DNA of 7,707 bases from Lysobacteraceae bacterium (GCA_017990865.1 JAGNNB010000136.1:1-7707); one strand, 5' to 3'; counted from the first letter of the stretch, positions 1-6,991 are shown. Notes: generated from the letters alone by a model not told the origin. Made by a program: numbers and translations.

Positions 1-2
1 TG

Positions 3-1211
3 GACAACGGCAAGCGTTGGAGCCCGACCGATTCCGACGGTCGCAGCCACGGCACCGTGCGCGTGATCGACGCGTTGGCGCATTCGTACAACCAATCCAC
101 GGTGCGGATCGGCTTGAACGTCGGCCCGCAGCGCGTGGCCGAGTTGGTGCGCACCTTGGCCGGATTCGACACCGGCAAAAATCCGTCGATGATTCTGGGC
201 GCGGTGGATCAAAGCCCGTACGCGATGGCGCAGTTGTATCAATTCCTGGCCTCGGGCGGCCAAATTCAACCGCTGCACGCGGTGCGCGGCGTGCTCGACG
301 CCAACGGCAAAGCGCTCAGCCGCTACGACACCGCGCCCAAACCCGCGCAGGAAGGCGACGCCATCGCCGCGCGTTTGGTCACGTTGGCGCTGCAGCAAGC
401 GGTCGCCTCGGGCACCGGACGACAACTGATGGCCGACGGCCTTGGCCGCCTGCAACCCGCGGGCAAGACCGGCACCAGCAACGACGGCCGCGACAGTTGG
501 TTCGCGGGTTGGACCGGCGATCATCTCGCGGTGATCTGGGTCGGCAACGATCAAAACAAAACCACCGGCCTGTACGGCGCCACCGGCGCGATGCGAGTGT
601 GGTCCGGCCTGTTCTCGCGGATGCCCAGCGCACCGCTGCGCGTGGGCGGCAAAGGCATCGAAGCGCAGTGGGTGAACGAGCGCAACGCCAGCACCGACGC
701 CGGTTGCCCCGGATCGCGGCGGTTCGCGTTCGTGGCCGGTTTCGGCCCGGCTTACGAGCCGTGCCCGCTCGCCGAAACCGACGCCCTGGACGGCGAAGCC
801 ACCGACGAGGAAGGCGGTATCGCCGGGTTCTTCGGCCGTTTGTTCGGCGGCGACGACAACCCCGCCGAGCGTCAGGAACGCGAACGCAGCCAACGCGAAC
901 AGCAGCAGCGCGAAGAATTGCGACGCGAGCTGGAACAGCGCCGTCTGCGCGACGAACAGGATCGCCAACAGCAAGACGCAGAAGCGGGCGCGGCGTTCCG
1001 GCGGCGTGCGGACGAGCAGAACGAGCGCATCGCGCGCGTGCAGGAAGCGCAGTACCGCGACCAGCGCGCGCGCGACGATGCGGCTAACCGACAGCGCCGC
1101 GAACAGGAAGAACAGGCGCGTCGGCAGCGCGAAGAGGAAGAACGTCGCCGTCGCGAGGAAGAGGAACGGCGCCGCGACGAAGAGCGGCGGCGCAACGGGG
1201 GCATGGCATGA
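3..1211 (+). CDS. mrcB: Penicillin-binding protein 1B, C-terminal transpeptidase part (5' truncated by window)
   Basis: Bifunctional class A peptidoglycan synthase. Only the last 402 residues are present; the glycosyltransferase domain and the catalytic SxxK motif lie upstream of the window. The reading frame is open from base 3. The SxN motif is visible as Ser-Tyr-Asn (84-92) in a typical context (HSYNQSTVRIG). The KTG motif is visible as KTGTS (Lys codon 465-467), followed by DSWFAGW, so the transpeptidase domain looks intact. After the domain come two cysteines (in DAGCPG and EPCPLAE) that could form a disulfide. The last ~125 residues (about 835-1208) are a Glu/Arg/Gln-rich, proline-poor stretch expected to form one long helix or coiled coil in the periplasm, which is not part of the E. 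coli protein as I know it. The stop overlaps the next start (ATGA, 1208-1211), and that next gene is a candidate activator of this enzyme. PBP1B is preferred over PBP1A because of this lipoprotein neighbour and the motif context. Confidence 0.88.
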   Translation, partial: DNGKRWSPTDSDGRSHGTVRVIDALAHSYNQSTVRIGLNVGPQRVAELVRTLAGFDTGKNPSMILGAVDQSPYAMAQLYQFLASGGQIQPLHAVRGVLDANGKALSRYDTAPKPAQEGDAIAARLVTLALQQAVASGTGRQLMADGLGRLQPAGKTGTSNDGRDSWFAGWTGDHLAVIWVGNDQNKTTGLYGATGAMRVWSGLFSRMPSAPLRVGGKGIEAQWVNERNASTDAGCPGSRRFAFVAGFGPAYEPCPLAETDALDGEATDEEGGIAGFFGRLFGGDDNPAERQERERSQREQQQREELRRELEQRRLRDEQDRQQQDAEAGAAFRRRADEQNERIARVQEAQYRDQRARDDAANRQRREQEEQARRQREEEERRRREEEERRRDEERRRNGGMA

Positions 1212-1834
1212 GGGCGAACGTGCGTAGCGTGCGTATCGCGCGTGTCGCGGTCGTTGCGGGCGCGGCGATCCTCGCGTTGAGCGGCTGCGTCAGCGCACCG
1301 CCGCCTGCGGTATGGAGCGGCGCGGTGCCGGAGACGATGGTCGCGGAAATTCGCGCCGCGCAGACGTTCGAAGGCAACAAAGCCACGCCGGGCGAACTGG
1401 AAGTGCAACCGCTGCGCGATCCGATGGTGGAAGATTTGCGCCAGCAGGCCATCGATTTGGAGCGCGCGAAACGCTACGCCGAGGCCGCCGCCGCGCTGGA
1501 GAAAGCCTTGACGCTATCGCCGGACGATCCGGCTTTGCTGCAGGAGCGCGCCGAAACCGCGGTGTTGCTGCAGGACATCGATCGCGCCGAGCGTTTGGCG
1601 CGCCGCGCGCTCGAGACCGGCGCGCAAGTCGGCCCGCTGTGCCGCCGGCACGCGGCGACGCTCGTCGTCGCATTGCGCGAACGCGCGCAGCAACGTCGCG
1701 GACAAGCCGCTGCATCGAAGCGCGACGAGGACCGCGCGCGATTCGAAGGCGAAGCGCGCAGCGCGGAGGCGCGGATGCGCGACGCGCAGCGGCAAATTGA
1801 GACTTGCACGCTCACCGGCCCGCCGCGCTACTGA
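1208..1834 (+). CDS. lpoP: TPR-containing outer-membrane lipoprotein, probable LpoP-type PBP1B activator
   Basis: A 208-residue lipoprotein. The N-terminus has arginines, a hydrophobic stretch and a lipobox Leu24-Ser25-Gly26-Cys27. Val at +2 does not signal inner-membrane retention, so outer-membrane sorting is expected. A linker rich in Ala/Pro follows, then a tetratricopeptide repeat at about residues 78-112 (AKRYAEAAAALEKALTLSPDDP) and a second helical pair to about 140. The C-terminal third is a charged helix. Cysteines in GPLCRRH and IETCTL could pair. In Pseudomonas aeruginosa the TPR lipoprotein LpoP activates PBP1B, and its gene lies with that synthase gene. The same arrangement here, with an ATGA overlap to mrcB, makes that role likely. 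A GGGGG run at 1197-1201, 6 bases before the ATG, can serve as ribosome binding site, helped by translational coupling. The gene symbol is inferred from architecture and context, since no alignment was possible. The alternative is a generic TPR lipoprotein. Confidence 0.72.
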   Translation: MRANVRSVRIARVAVVAGAAILALSGCVSAPPPAVWSGAVPETMVAEIRAAQTFEGNKATPGELEVQPLRDPMVEDLRQQAIDLERAKRYAEAAAALEKALTLSPDDPALLQERAETAVLLQDIDRAERLARRALETGAQVGPLCRRHAATLVVALRERAQQRRGQAAASKRDEDRARFEGEARSAEARMRDAQRQIETCTLTGPPRY

Positions 1835-1839
1835 CGCCG

Positions 1840-4044
1840 ATGCACGGATTCGACGAGGAAAGCGGCCGCGGCGACGATGCGGAGCCGGTCGGCAATGCCT
1901 TCGGCGTCGCCGCGCGCAGCGAACTGGCGCAGCGCAGCATCGAAGCGCTGACCGGCGACGGACCGTTGGCGGCGGCGATGCCGGGCTTCACCGCGCGGCC
2001 GTCGCAGCAGACGTTGTCGGCCACGATCGCAGACAGCATCGAAGCGCGCGAAGCCTTGCTGGCCGAAGCCGGCACCGGCACCGGCAAAACCTTCGCGTAT
2101 CTGGTGCCGGCGCTGTTGTCGGGCGCCAAGACCATCGTCTCCACCGGCACGCGCGCGCTGCAGGATCAGTTGTATCACCGCGACTTGCCGCGCGTGCGCG
2201 ATGCGCTCGGCATCGGCCGTAAAACCGCCTTGCTCAAAGGGCGCGCGAATTACTTGTGCAAATACCGGCTGGAGAACAGCAAAGGCGAGCCCTCGCTGTC
2301 GAAAGGCTTGTTCGCGACCAAAGAACAGATCAACCATTTCCAGCGCATCGTCGCGTGGAGCGGGCGCACGCGCCTGGGCGACTTGGCCGAATTGGACGCG
2401 CTGCCGGAAGATTCGCCGCTGTTGCCGCTGGTGACGTCCACCGTCGACAACTGCCTCGGCAGCGAATGCCCGTTCTGGGACGAGTGTTTCGTCGTGCAGG
2501 CGCGGCAACGCGCGCAGGCGGCCGATGTGGTGGTGGTCAATCACCATCTGCTGCTCGCGGATCTGGCGCTGAAGCAGGAAGGTTTCGGCGAAATCCTGCC
2601 GGGCGCGCAGGTGTTCGTGATCGACGAAGCGCATCAATTGCCCGAGTTGGCGGCGCAGTTTTTCGGCGAAGGCCTGAGCGCGCGGCCGTTGGTCGAAGCG
2701 GCGCGCGATGCGGTGAGCGAATGCAAAACCGTGACCGGCGCGCTGGCGACGATTCAACTCCCGGCGCGCGCGCTGGAAGATGCGACCAAGGGCATACGCG
2801 CGGCGATGGAAGGACTACCCGCGCGCGGAACGCGCTGGCGTGCGCTGCAGGAACCCGGCGTGTACGAGGCGCTTGTCGCGCTCGACGACGCGCTCTGCGA
2901 TTTCATCGACGCGCTGGCGCCGCTGCGCGAAGCCTCGCCGGGCTTCGACAGTTGTCATGCCCGCGCGCTGGATCAACGCGCGCGGTTGTTGCGCTGGGCG
3001 CCGCCGGAATTCGCCAAAAGGTTCGCGACGACGCATGCGGAAGATGCCGAAGACACAGGCTCAGCGTCGATGACGGATGCCGTTGACGGTCAAAGCGACG
3101 AATACAGCGACGACCATCCGGCGTTCTCGCCCGACTCCTCTTCCGGCGGGAGAGGGGAGAACGTCATGGCGTACGACGTGCGCTGGTACGAATTGTCGCC
3201 GCGCGGGTTTCGGTTCCAACGCACGCCGCTGGATGTGTCCGGGCCGCTGCGCGCGCATCGCGAACAGTCGCGCGCGGCGTGGATCTTCACGTCCGCGACG
3301 CTCGCGGTGGATGGGCGTTTCGATCACCTCGCCACGCGCCTGGGATTGGAGTCGCCGCGCACATTGATCGCGCCCAGTCCCTTCGATTGGCCGCATCAGG
3401 CGCTGTGCTATTTGCCGCCGCGTTTGCCGGAGCCGCAGTCGCGCGACTACACCCGCGCGGTGATCGATGCGGTGCGCCCGGTGTTGGAAGCGTCGGGCGG
3501 CCGCGCGTTTTTGCTGTTCGCCTCGCATCGCGCGCTGCGCGAAGCCGCGGAGGCGCTGCGCGCGGACGGCGTGCCGTGGCCGTTGTTCGTGCAGGGCGAT
3601 GCGCCGCGCTCGGTGCTGCTGCAGCGCTTCCGCGATTCCGGCAACGGCGTGTTGCTGGGCGCCGCCAGTTTCCGCGAGGGCGTCGACGTGGCCGGCGACG
3701 CGTTGAGCGTGGTGGTGATCGACAAACTGCCGTTCGCCGCGCCCGACGACCCGGTGTTCGAGGCGCGGCTCGATGCGATCCGCCGCGAGGGCGGCAACCC
3801 GTTCCGCGACGAGCAATTGCCGCAGGCGGTGATCGCGCTGAAACAAGGCGTGGGACGTTTGATCCGCACCGAAACCGACCGCGGCGTGTTGGTGCTGTGC
3901 GACCCGCGCCTGATCGGCAAATCCTACGGCCGCGTGTTTCTCGATTCGCTGCCGCCGTTCGCGCGGACACGCGACGTGGACGCCGTTCGCGCATTTTTCG
4001 ATCGCGCCGCTCCGGCCGCCGCCGACGCTACACTGCGCGCATGA
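1840..4044 (+). CDS. yoaA: ATP-dependent DNA helicase, DinG/XPD family (YoaA type)
   Basis: Superfamily 2 helicase of 734 residues from the ATG at 1840. A TTG at 1804 in the same frame would lie inside the preceding gene and is less likely. Visible parts in order: a Q-motif-like segment (RPSQQ, ~53-57); Walker A GTGTGKT (78-84, Lys83); four cysteines suited to a 4Fe-4S cluster (Cys140, 205, 210, 216), as in XPD/DinG; the DEAH box (262-265); the SAT motif in FTSATLAV (483-490); and motif VI QGVGRLIR (669-676). E. coli YoaA works with the HolC (chi) subunit of the DNA polymerase III holoenzyme in repair of stalled forks. Its gene neighbours tsaB in E. coli as it does here, which favours YoaA over DinG. 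The protein is longer than E. coli YoaA, partly because of an acidic linker at about 399-443 that contains a palindrome (3122-3163). The gene starts 5 bases after the lipoprotein stop and its own stop overlaps tsaB (ATGA). No clear Shine-Dalgarno site is seen, so coupling is likely. Confidence 0.9.
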   Translation: MHGFDEESGRGDDAEPVGNAFGVAARSELAQRSIEALTGDGPLAAAMPGFTARPSQQTLSATIADSIEAREALLAEAGTGTGKTFAYLVPALLSGAKTIVSTGTRALQDQLYHRDLPRVRDALGIGRKTALLKGRANYLCKYRLENSKGEPSLSKGLFATKEQINHFQRIVAWSGRTRLGDLAELDALPEDSPLLPLVTSTVDNCLGSECPFWDECFVVQARQRAQAADVVVVNHHLLLADLALKQEGFGEILPGAQVFVIDEAHQLPELAAQFFGEGLSARPLVEAARDAVSECKTVTGALATIQLPARALEDATKGIRAAMEGLPARGTRWRALQEPGVYEALVALDDALCDFIDALAPLREASPGFDSCHARALDQRARLLRWAPPEFAKRFATTHAEDAEDTGSASMTDAVDGQSDEYSDDHPAFSPDSSSGGRGENVMAYDVRWYELSPRGFRFQRTPLDVSGPLRAHREQSRAAWIFTSATLAVDGRFDHLATRLGLESPRTLIAPSPFDWPHQALCYLPPRLPEPQSRDYTRAVIDAVRPVLEASGGRAFLLFASHRALREAAEALRADGVPWPLFVQGDAPRSVLLQRFRDSGNGVLLGAASFREGVDVAGDALSVVVIDKLPFAAPDDPVFEARLDAIRREGGNPFRDEQLPQAVIALKQGVGRLIRTETDRGVLVLCDPRLIGKSYGRVFLDSLPPFARTRDVDAVRAFFDRAAPAAADATLRA
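3122..3163. repeat. Imperfect palindrome, probable REP-like sequence inside the helicase gene
   Basis: Outer arms cgttctc (3122-3128) and gagaacg (3157-3163) are perfect inverted repeats. Inside them, cctct and agagg form a further partial stem. Read on the other strand, the segment has a Ctctcccgcc-type hairpin followed by tcgggcgagaa, the same layout as the hairpin plus gggtgagg tail of the intergenic repeats at 7181-7653. It is read through in frame and encodes a Ser/Gly-rich piece (SPDSSSGGRGEN) of the linker before the second RecA-like domain. That it derives from an intergenic repeat is inference from layout and composition, not from a long exact match. Confidence 0.45.
4029..4034 (+). 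promoter_or_regulatory. Possible -10 element (TACACT) for a leaderless tsaB transcript
   Basis: TACACT ends 6 bases before the tsaB ATG at 4041, which would place the transcription start on or next to the A of the start codon. No Shine-Dalgarno sequence precedes this ATG, as expected for a leaderless message. No convincing -35 box is found at the usual distance, and the site lies within the end of the yoaA coding region. The match could be chance. Confidence 0.25.
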
Positions 4045-4835
4045 ATCTGCTCGCCTTCGAACTGTCCACCGAAGCTTGCTCCGTCGCATTGCGGGTCGGG
4101 GACGAAACGCGCGCGCGCCACGAGATCGCGCCGCGCCGTCACGCCGAACTCGCGCTGCCGTGGGCGGAGGCGTTGTTGGCCGAAGCGGGGTTGGCGAAGT
4201 CGCAAATCGACGCGATCGCGGTCGGTCGTGGCCCGGGCGCGTTCACCGGCGTGCGCTTGGGCATTTCGATCGCGCAGGGCATTGCGCTGGCGTTGGATCG
4301 GCCGGTCGTGCCGATCTCCACGCTGGCGGCGCTGGCGATGCGTGCGGTCGCGCTGGTGCCTGCATCGTCGCGCGATGCACGCATTCCGGTGTTGGCCGCG
4401 ATCGATGCGCGCATGAGCGAGCTGTATGTCGCCTGTTTCGAGATCGAGCGTTTCGATACCGGATCTTCTGGCGACCTCGCCGATGCGCATGCGCTGAGCG
4501 AGGAAACGCTGGCGGTGCCCGACACGGTTGCGTTGCCCGCATCGCATGCGCAGTGGTACGGCGTCGGCACCGGTTTCGCCGCGCTCGGCGGTGCGCTGGG
4601 CGAGCGTTTCGCAGCGCATCTGCACGCGGTCGATGCCGAGGCTTTGCCGCAGGCGGCAGACGTGGCGAGGCTTGCGGTGCGCGCCTTCGCGCGCGGCGAG
4701 GCGGTCGCGCCCGAGCGTGTGGAACCGGCGTATTTGCGCAACAACGTCGCATTGACCTTGGCGGAGCAGATTGCGTCGAGAGAAGCTGCGTCGAAAGAGG
4801 CCGCGGCGAAGCGGGCGGCGGCAAACCGGGAATGA
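4041..4835 (+). CDS. tsaB: tRNA t6A threonylcarbamoyltransferase complex subunit TsaB
   Basis: A 264-residue protein of the ASKHA (actin-like ATPase) fold. TsaB pairs with TsaD and TsaE in the cytoplasm to transfer threonylcarbamoyl to A37 of ANN-decoding tRNAs. TsaB itself is the inactive scaffold partner of TsaD. Family hallmarks visible are the N-terminal LLAFELSTEACSVAL strand-loop, the segment DAIAVGRGPGAFTGVRLG (about residues 57-74), then ISIAQGIALALDRPVVPIS and a C-terminal ERVEPAYLRN motif. The protein is slightly longer than E. coli TsaB because of an Ala/Lys/Glu-rich helical tail after the YLRNNVAL segment. The start is the ATG overlapping the yoaA stop (ATGA, 4041-4044). A much longer open frame extends upstream but only shadows yoaA. 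tsaD, tsaE and tsaC are not in the window. The yoaA-tsaB order is the same as in E. coli. Confidence 0.93.
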   Translation: MNLLAFELSTEACSVALRVGDETRARHEIAPRRHAELALPWAEALLAEAGLAKSQIDAIAVGRGPGAFTGVRLGISIAQGIALALDRPVVPISTLAALAMRAVALVPASSRDARIPVLAAIDARMSELYVACFEIERFDTGSSGDLADAHALSEETLAVPDTVALPASHAQWYGVGTGFAALGGALGERFAAHLHAVDAEALPQAADVARLAVRAFARGEAVAPERVEPAYLRNNVALTLAEQIASREAASKEAAAKRAAANRE

Positions 4836-4877
4836 CCGATCCGCGTGTTCGGCGCTTACCGAAGACGCATCTACGAC

Positions 4878-4881
4878 GGAG
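4878..4881 (+). promoter_or_regulatory. Ribosome binding site (GGAG) deciding the start at 4889
   Basis: GGAG at 4878-4881 is 7 bases before the ATG at 4889, the best-placed Shine-Dalgarno match among the three in-frame ATGs (4832, 4889, 4904). Starting here also gives a normal-length signal peptide. Confidence 0.55.
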
Positions 4882-4888
4882 CATCGCG

Positions 4889-6085
4889 ATGCGAAACGAC
4901 CCAATGGCGCGACCTTGGAAAGCGGCGTCGAGACGCTGGCTCGCGATCGCCGTTTTTTGCCTCGCATCGCTATGCGTGCACGCCTCCGAAAATTCCCAAA
5001 CCTGGGAAGGTACCATCGGTAAGCTGCCGGTCGTGGTGCGCCTCGACCCGAGCGGCGGCGCGTTCGACGATCAGTATTTCTATCGCAAACATCGTCGCGG
5101 CATCGACTTGAACGCCGCGCGCGGCGACGACGGTTCGCTGACGCTGGAGGAACGGCGACCGAGTTGGGGTGCGCCGGATTCGGTGTGGACGCTCTCGCCG
5201 CCGAGCGAAGACGGGCGGCTGCGCGGCGAATGGAAGCAGGGCGAACGAACGCTGCCGATCGCGCTGCATCGCGTCGATCCCGCGCAACTGCCGTCGAGCG
5301 ACGATCCCGGCTTGAACGCGATGCGGCAAGACGATCCCTACGGCTTTCTGCGTTTCGTCGACGTGAAACTGGAAGCGGGGAAAGAAGAGGCGGTCGGCGC
5401 GTTTCGGCTGCAATGGTGGCGCGAGCCGGAAAGCGATATCGCCTTGTTCCGCTTGCTGTCCGGGTATCCCGACGCGCAACTCGCGGACGCGAATCGCGCG
5501 CTCGCGCGCCGACATTGGCGCGAAGTCGCCGCCTCGCTCGATTGTCGCGGCGCGGAGATGTCCGACTACAGGGTCGCCACGTCTTTGCGCTACATCGGCC
5601 GCGACGCGTTGAGCGTGAGTCTGCATGCGGATTATTTCTGCGGCGGCGCGCACCCGGACTTCGGCGACAACCCGTTCAATTACGACCCGCGCACCGGGCG
5701 CGAACTCGCGCTCGAAGACGTGCTGTGGCTGGGCGAAGGCGCGCCGCCCGATCGCGAGCGCGACAATGATGCGTGGATGACCTATCGCAACGAAGTGTTC
5801 GCGCCGTGGGTGGTGGAACGCATGAGTGTGCTCTATCCCGATGAGGTCGTGCCCGCGATGTCCTCGGACGACGCGAACGCGCGCGCAGGCGACGAAGACG
5901 ACCCCGGCTGCATGTACGATTCGCCCGATCTGTGGAACTACGCCAGTTGGCATCTGCGCCCGGAAGGCGTGTACCTCGGCGCGAGTTTCGCGCGCGTCGG
6001 CCGCGTGTGCGACGACCCGCCGTGGTCGGTGCTGCCATGGGACGAGGTGCGGAAGCATGCGGGCGCGGTGAAGATCGAACCCTGA
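4889..6085 (+). CDS. Secreted protein with DUF3298/RsiV-like C-terminal region
   Basis: A 398-residue protein not recognised as a named gene. It begins with a Sec signal peptide: basic residues, the hydrophobic stretch LAIAVFCLASLCV, and a likely cleavage after Ala32 (VHA/SEN). The cysteine in this stretch is preceded by Leu and does not form a good lipobox, so a soluble periplasmic or exported product is expected. Residues ~38-128 (WEGTIGKLPVVVRLD, then YFYRKHRRGIDL) resemble a beta-rich domain found in many secreted bacterial proteins. Residues ~225-390 contain YFCGGAHPDFGDNPFNYD, TGRELALEDVLW and WHLRPEGVYLGASF, a pattern like DUF3298, the fold of the RsiV extracellular domain that binds lysozyme in Bacillus. 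Four mature cysteines (219, 251, 341, 374) could make two disulfides. An alternative ATG at 4832 overlaps the tsaB stop (ATGA) but would lengthen the basic N-region by 19 residues and has a poorer binding site. The function is unknown; any link to cell-wall or lysozyme biology is inference. Confidence 0.8.
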   Translation: MRNDPMARPWKAASRRWLAIAVFCLASLCVHASENSQTWEGTIGKLPVVVRLDPSGGAFDDQYFYRKHRRGIDLNAARGDDGSLTLEERRPSWGAPDSVWTLSPPSEDGRLRGEWKQGERTLPIALHRVDPAQLPSSDDPGLNAMRQDDPYGFLRFVDVKLEAGKEEAVGAFRLQWWREPESDIALFRLLSGYPDAQLADANRALARRHWREVAASLDCRGAEMSDYRVATSLRYIGRDALSVSLHADYFCGGAHPDFGDNPFNYDPRTGRELALEDVLWLGEGAPPDRERDNDAWMTYRNEVFAPWVVERMSVLYPDEVVPAMSSDDANARAGDEDDPGCMYDSPDLWNYASWHLRPEGVYLGASFARVGRVCDDPPWSVLPWDEVRKHAGAVKIEP

Positions 6086-6136
6086 GACCGCAATTTCCGA
6101 GAGCGACAACTGCCCAGAGCGACATTCCTCATGTAA

Positions 6137-6164
6137 TTCCGAGCGTAGCGAGGAACCTGTTTTT
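6137..6164 (+). terminator. Weak stem-loop plus T-run, possible terminator or degenerate repeat
   Basis: TTCC (6137-6140) pairs with GGAA (6152-6155), with an inner GC/GC stem and a three-base loop (gta). Between the two stems lie tandem G-A/A-G mismatches. A T-run (6160-6164) follows after five bases. The position, 51 bases after the stop of the secreted protein gene, suits a terminator, but the stem is short. The attccgagcgtagcgaggaa phrase also looks like a dispersed proteobacterial repeat known to me from other genomes. The 220-base gap 6086-6305 otherwise shows no clear promoter. Confidence 0.3.
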
Positions 6165-6292
6165 CCGGACCGGATTTCTATCGTCAATTTCGCCATCGAC
6201 GATGCAATGACGATACAAACGGGTTGCCGACCCTGCCGAAAGTCATCGGAACTCGGCCGCGCCGTTCGGGTCTGCTCGAAGACCGATCGAAT

Positions 6293-6297
6293 GGAGA
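6293..6297 (+). promoter_or_regulatory. Ribosome binding site (GGAGA) deciding the start at 6306
   Basis: GGAGA lies 8 bases before the ATG at 6306. The earlier in-frame ATGs at 6207 and 6291 have no comparably placed match, and the residues they would add (6207-6305) show no family similarity. Confidence 0.5.
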
Positions 6298-6305
6298 CCG
6301 CCGAG

Positions 6306-6983
6306 ATGACCGCTGCCGAACCGCAAACGCGCCGCACCCGCGGCTGGCTCACCGAATACCTGCCTCTCGTCGCGATGCTGCTGTTGCTTCTGGCCGCGCG
6401 CGACACGCTCGCCAATCACTACAAAGTGCCCACCGGCTCGATGGAACCGACCCTGATGCCCGGCGATCGCGTCGCCGTGGATATGCGCGCCTACGGCGTG
6501 CGCGTGCCGTTCACCGAGATCGAACTGCGCGATGGCGATGCACCGCAGCCCGGCGATGTCGTGGTGTTCGATTCGCCGACCGACGGCACGCGTTTGATCA
6601 AGCGTCTCGTGGCCGTGGGCGGACAGACCGTCGCGTTGACGGATGGCCGTTTGACCGTCGACGGCGTGCCGCTGCGCATCGATGGTGAGGACGAGCGTAG
6701 CGAAAGGCGCGCAGACGACGGAATCGACGGTCGCGCCGGCGGTCCTGCCGAAGACAGCGAACGCTTCGGCACACGCATCGTTCGCCTGAACCTCGACGAC
6801 GGCGGCGGCCCGGACCTCGTACCGACGACGATTCCGGCGGGCATGGGATTGGTGCTTGGCGATCATCGCGGCAACAGCGCCGACGGTCGTTATTTCGGTT
6901 TGGTGCCGCTCGACGCGTTCTACGGCAGGGCGGTGGCGATTTACCACCGCAGCGGCGAGGGTTTTGGCTGGACGCGGTTGTGA
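6306..6983 (+). CDS. lepB: Signal peptidase I, short single-span form
   Basis: A 225-residue S26 serine protease that would cleave signal peptides at the outer face of the inner membrane. One membrane segment is visible (YLPLVAMLLLLLA, about 18-30) after a basic cytoplasmic start. Box B contains the catalytic serine: VPTGSMEPTL, Ser45. Box D carries the general-base lysine: GTRLIKRLVAVGG, Lys99. The 54-residue spacing is close to that of E. coli LepB. Box E reads GDHRGNSADGR (185-195) against the usual GDNRDNSxDSR, so three positions differ while the Ser, Asp and Arg equivalent to E. coli Ser278, Asp280 and Arg282 remain. The protein lacks one of the two E. coli membrane spans and most of the extra domain, and has a charged low-complexity stretch at ~127-155. 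No lepA or rnc partner is adjacent, so this may be a second, specialised peptidase rather than the housekeeping enzyme. Starts at 6207 or 6291 are possible; 6306 has the best ribosome binding site. Confidence 0.85.
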   Translation: MTAAEPQTRRTRGWLTEYLPLVAMLLLLLAARDTLANHYKVPTGSMEPTLMPGDRVAVDMRAYGVRVPFTEIELRDGDAPQPGDVVVFDSPTDGTRLIKRLVAVGGQTVALTDGRLTVDGVPLRIDGEDERSERRADDGIDGRAGGPAEDSERFGTRIVRLNLDDGGGPDLVPTTIPAGMGLVLGDHRGNSADGRYFGLVPLDAFYGRAVAIYHRSGEGFGWTRL

Positions 6984-6991
6984 TCGATCAC
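6980..6991. repeat. Perfect 12-base palindrome over the lepB stop codon
   Basis: gtgatcgatcac is its own reverse complement and contains the stop codon (6981-6983). No T-run follows, so it is not an intrinsic terminator. It could be a protein binding site or chance. Confidence 0.35.

Noticed and set aside
1828..2757. 309-residue open frame on the - strand opposite the start of the helicase
   Set aside because: It is antisense to Walker A and the Fe-S region, has low-complexity Arg/Gln composition, and no family signal.
3061..4089. 342-residue open frame on the - strand opposite the helicase
   Set aside because: The opposite frame carries clear helicase motifs. This one is a His/Gln/Arg-rich composition artefact with no recognisable domain.
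4970..6415. 481-residue open frame on the - strand
   Set aside because: It lies opposite the secreted protein gene and the intergenic region, is rich in Arg/Ala/His without domain motifs, and is a typical GC-driven shadow.
6141..6703. Shared 11-mer gagcgtagcga at 6141-6151 and inside lepB at 6693-6703
   Set aside because: An 11-base match is expected by chance several times in a GC-rich window of this size, and the flanks do not match.
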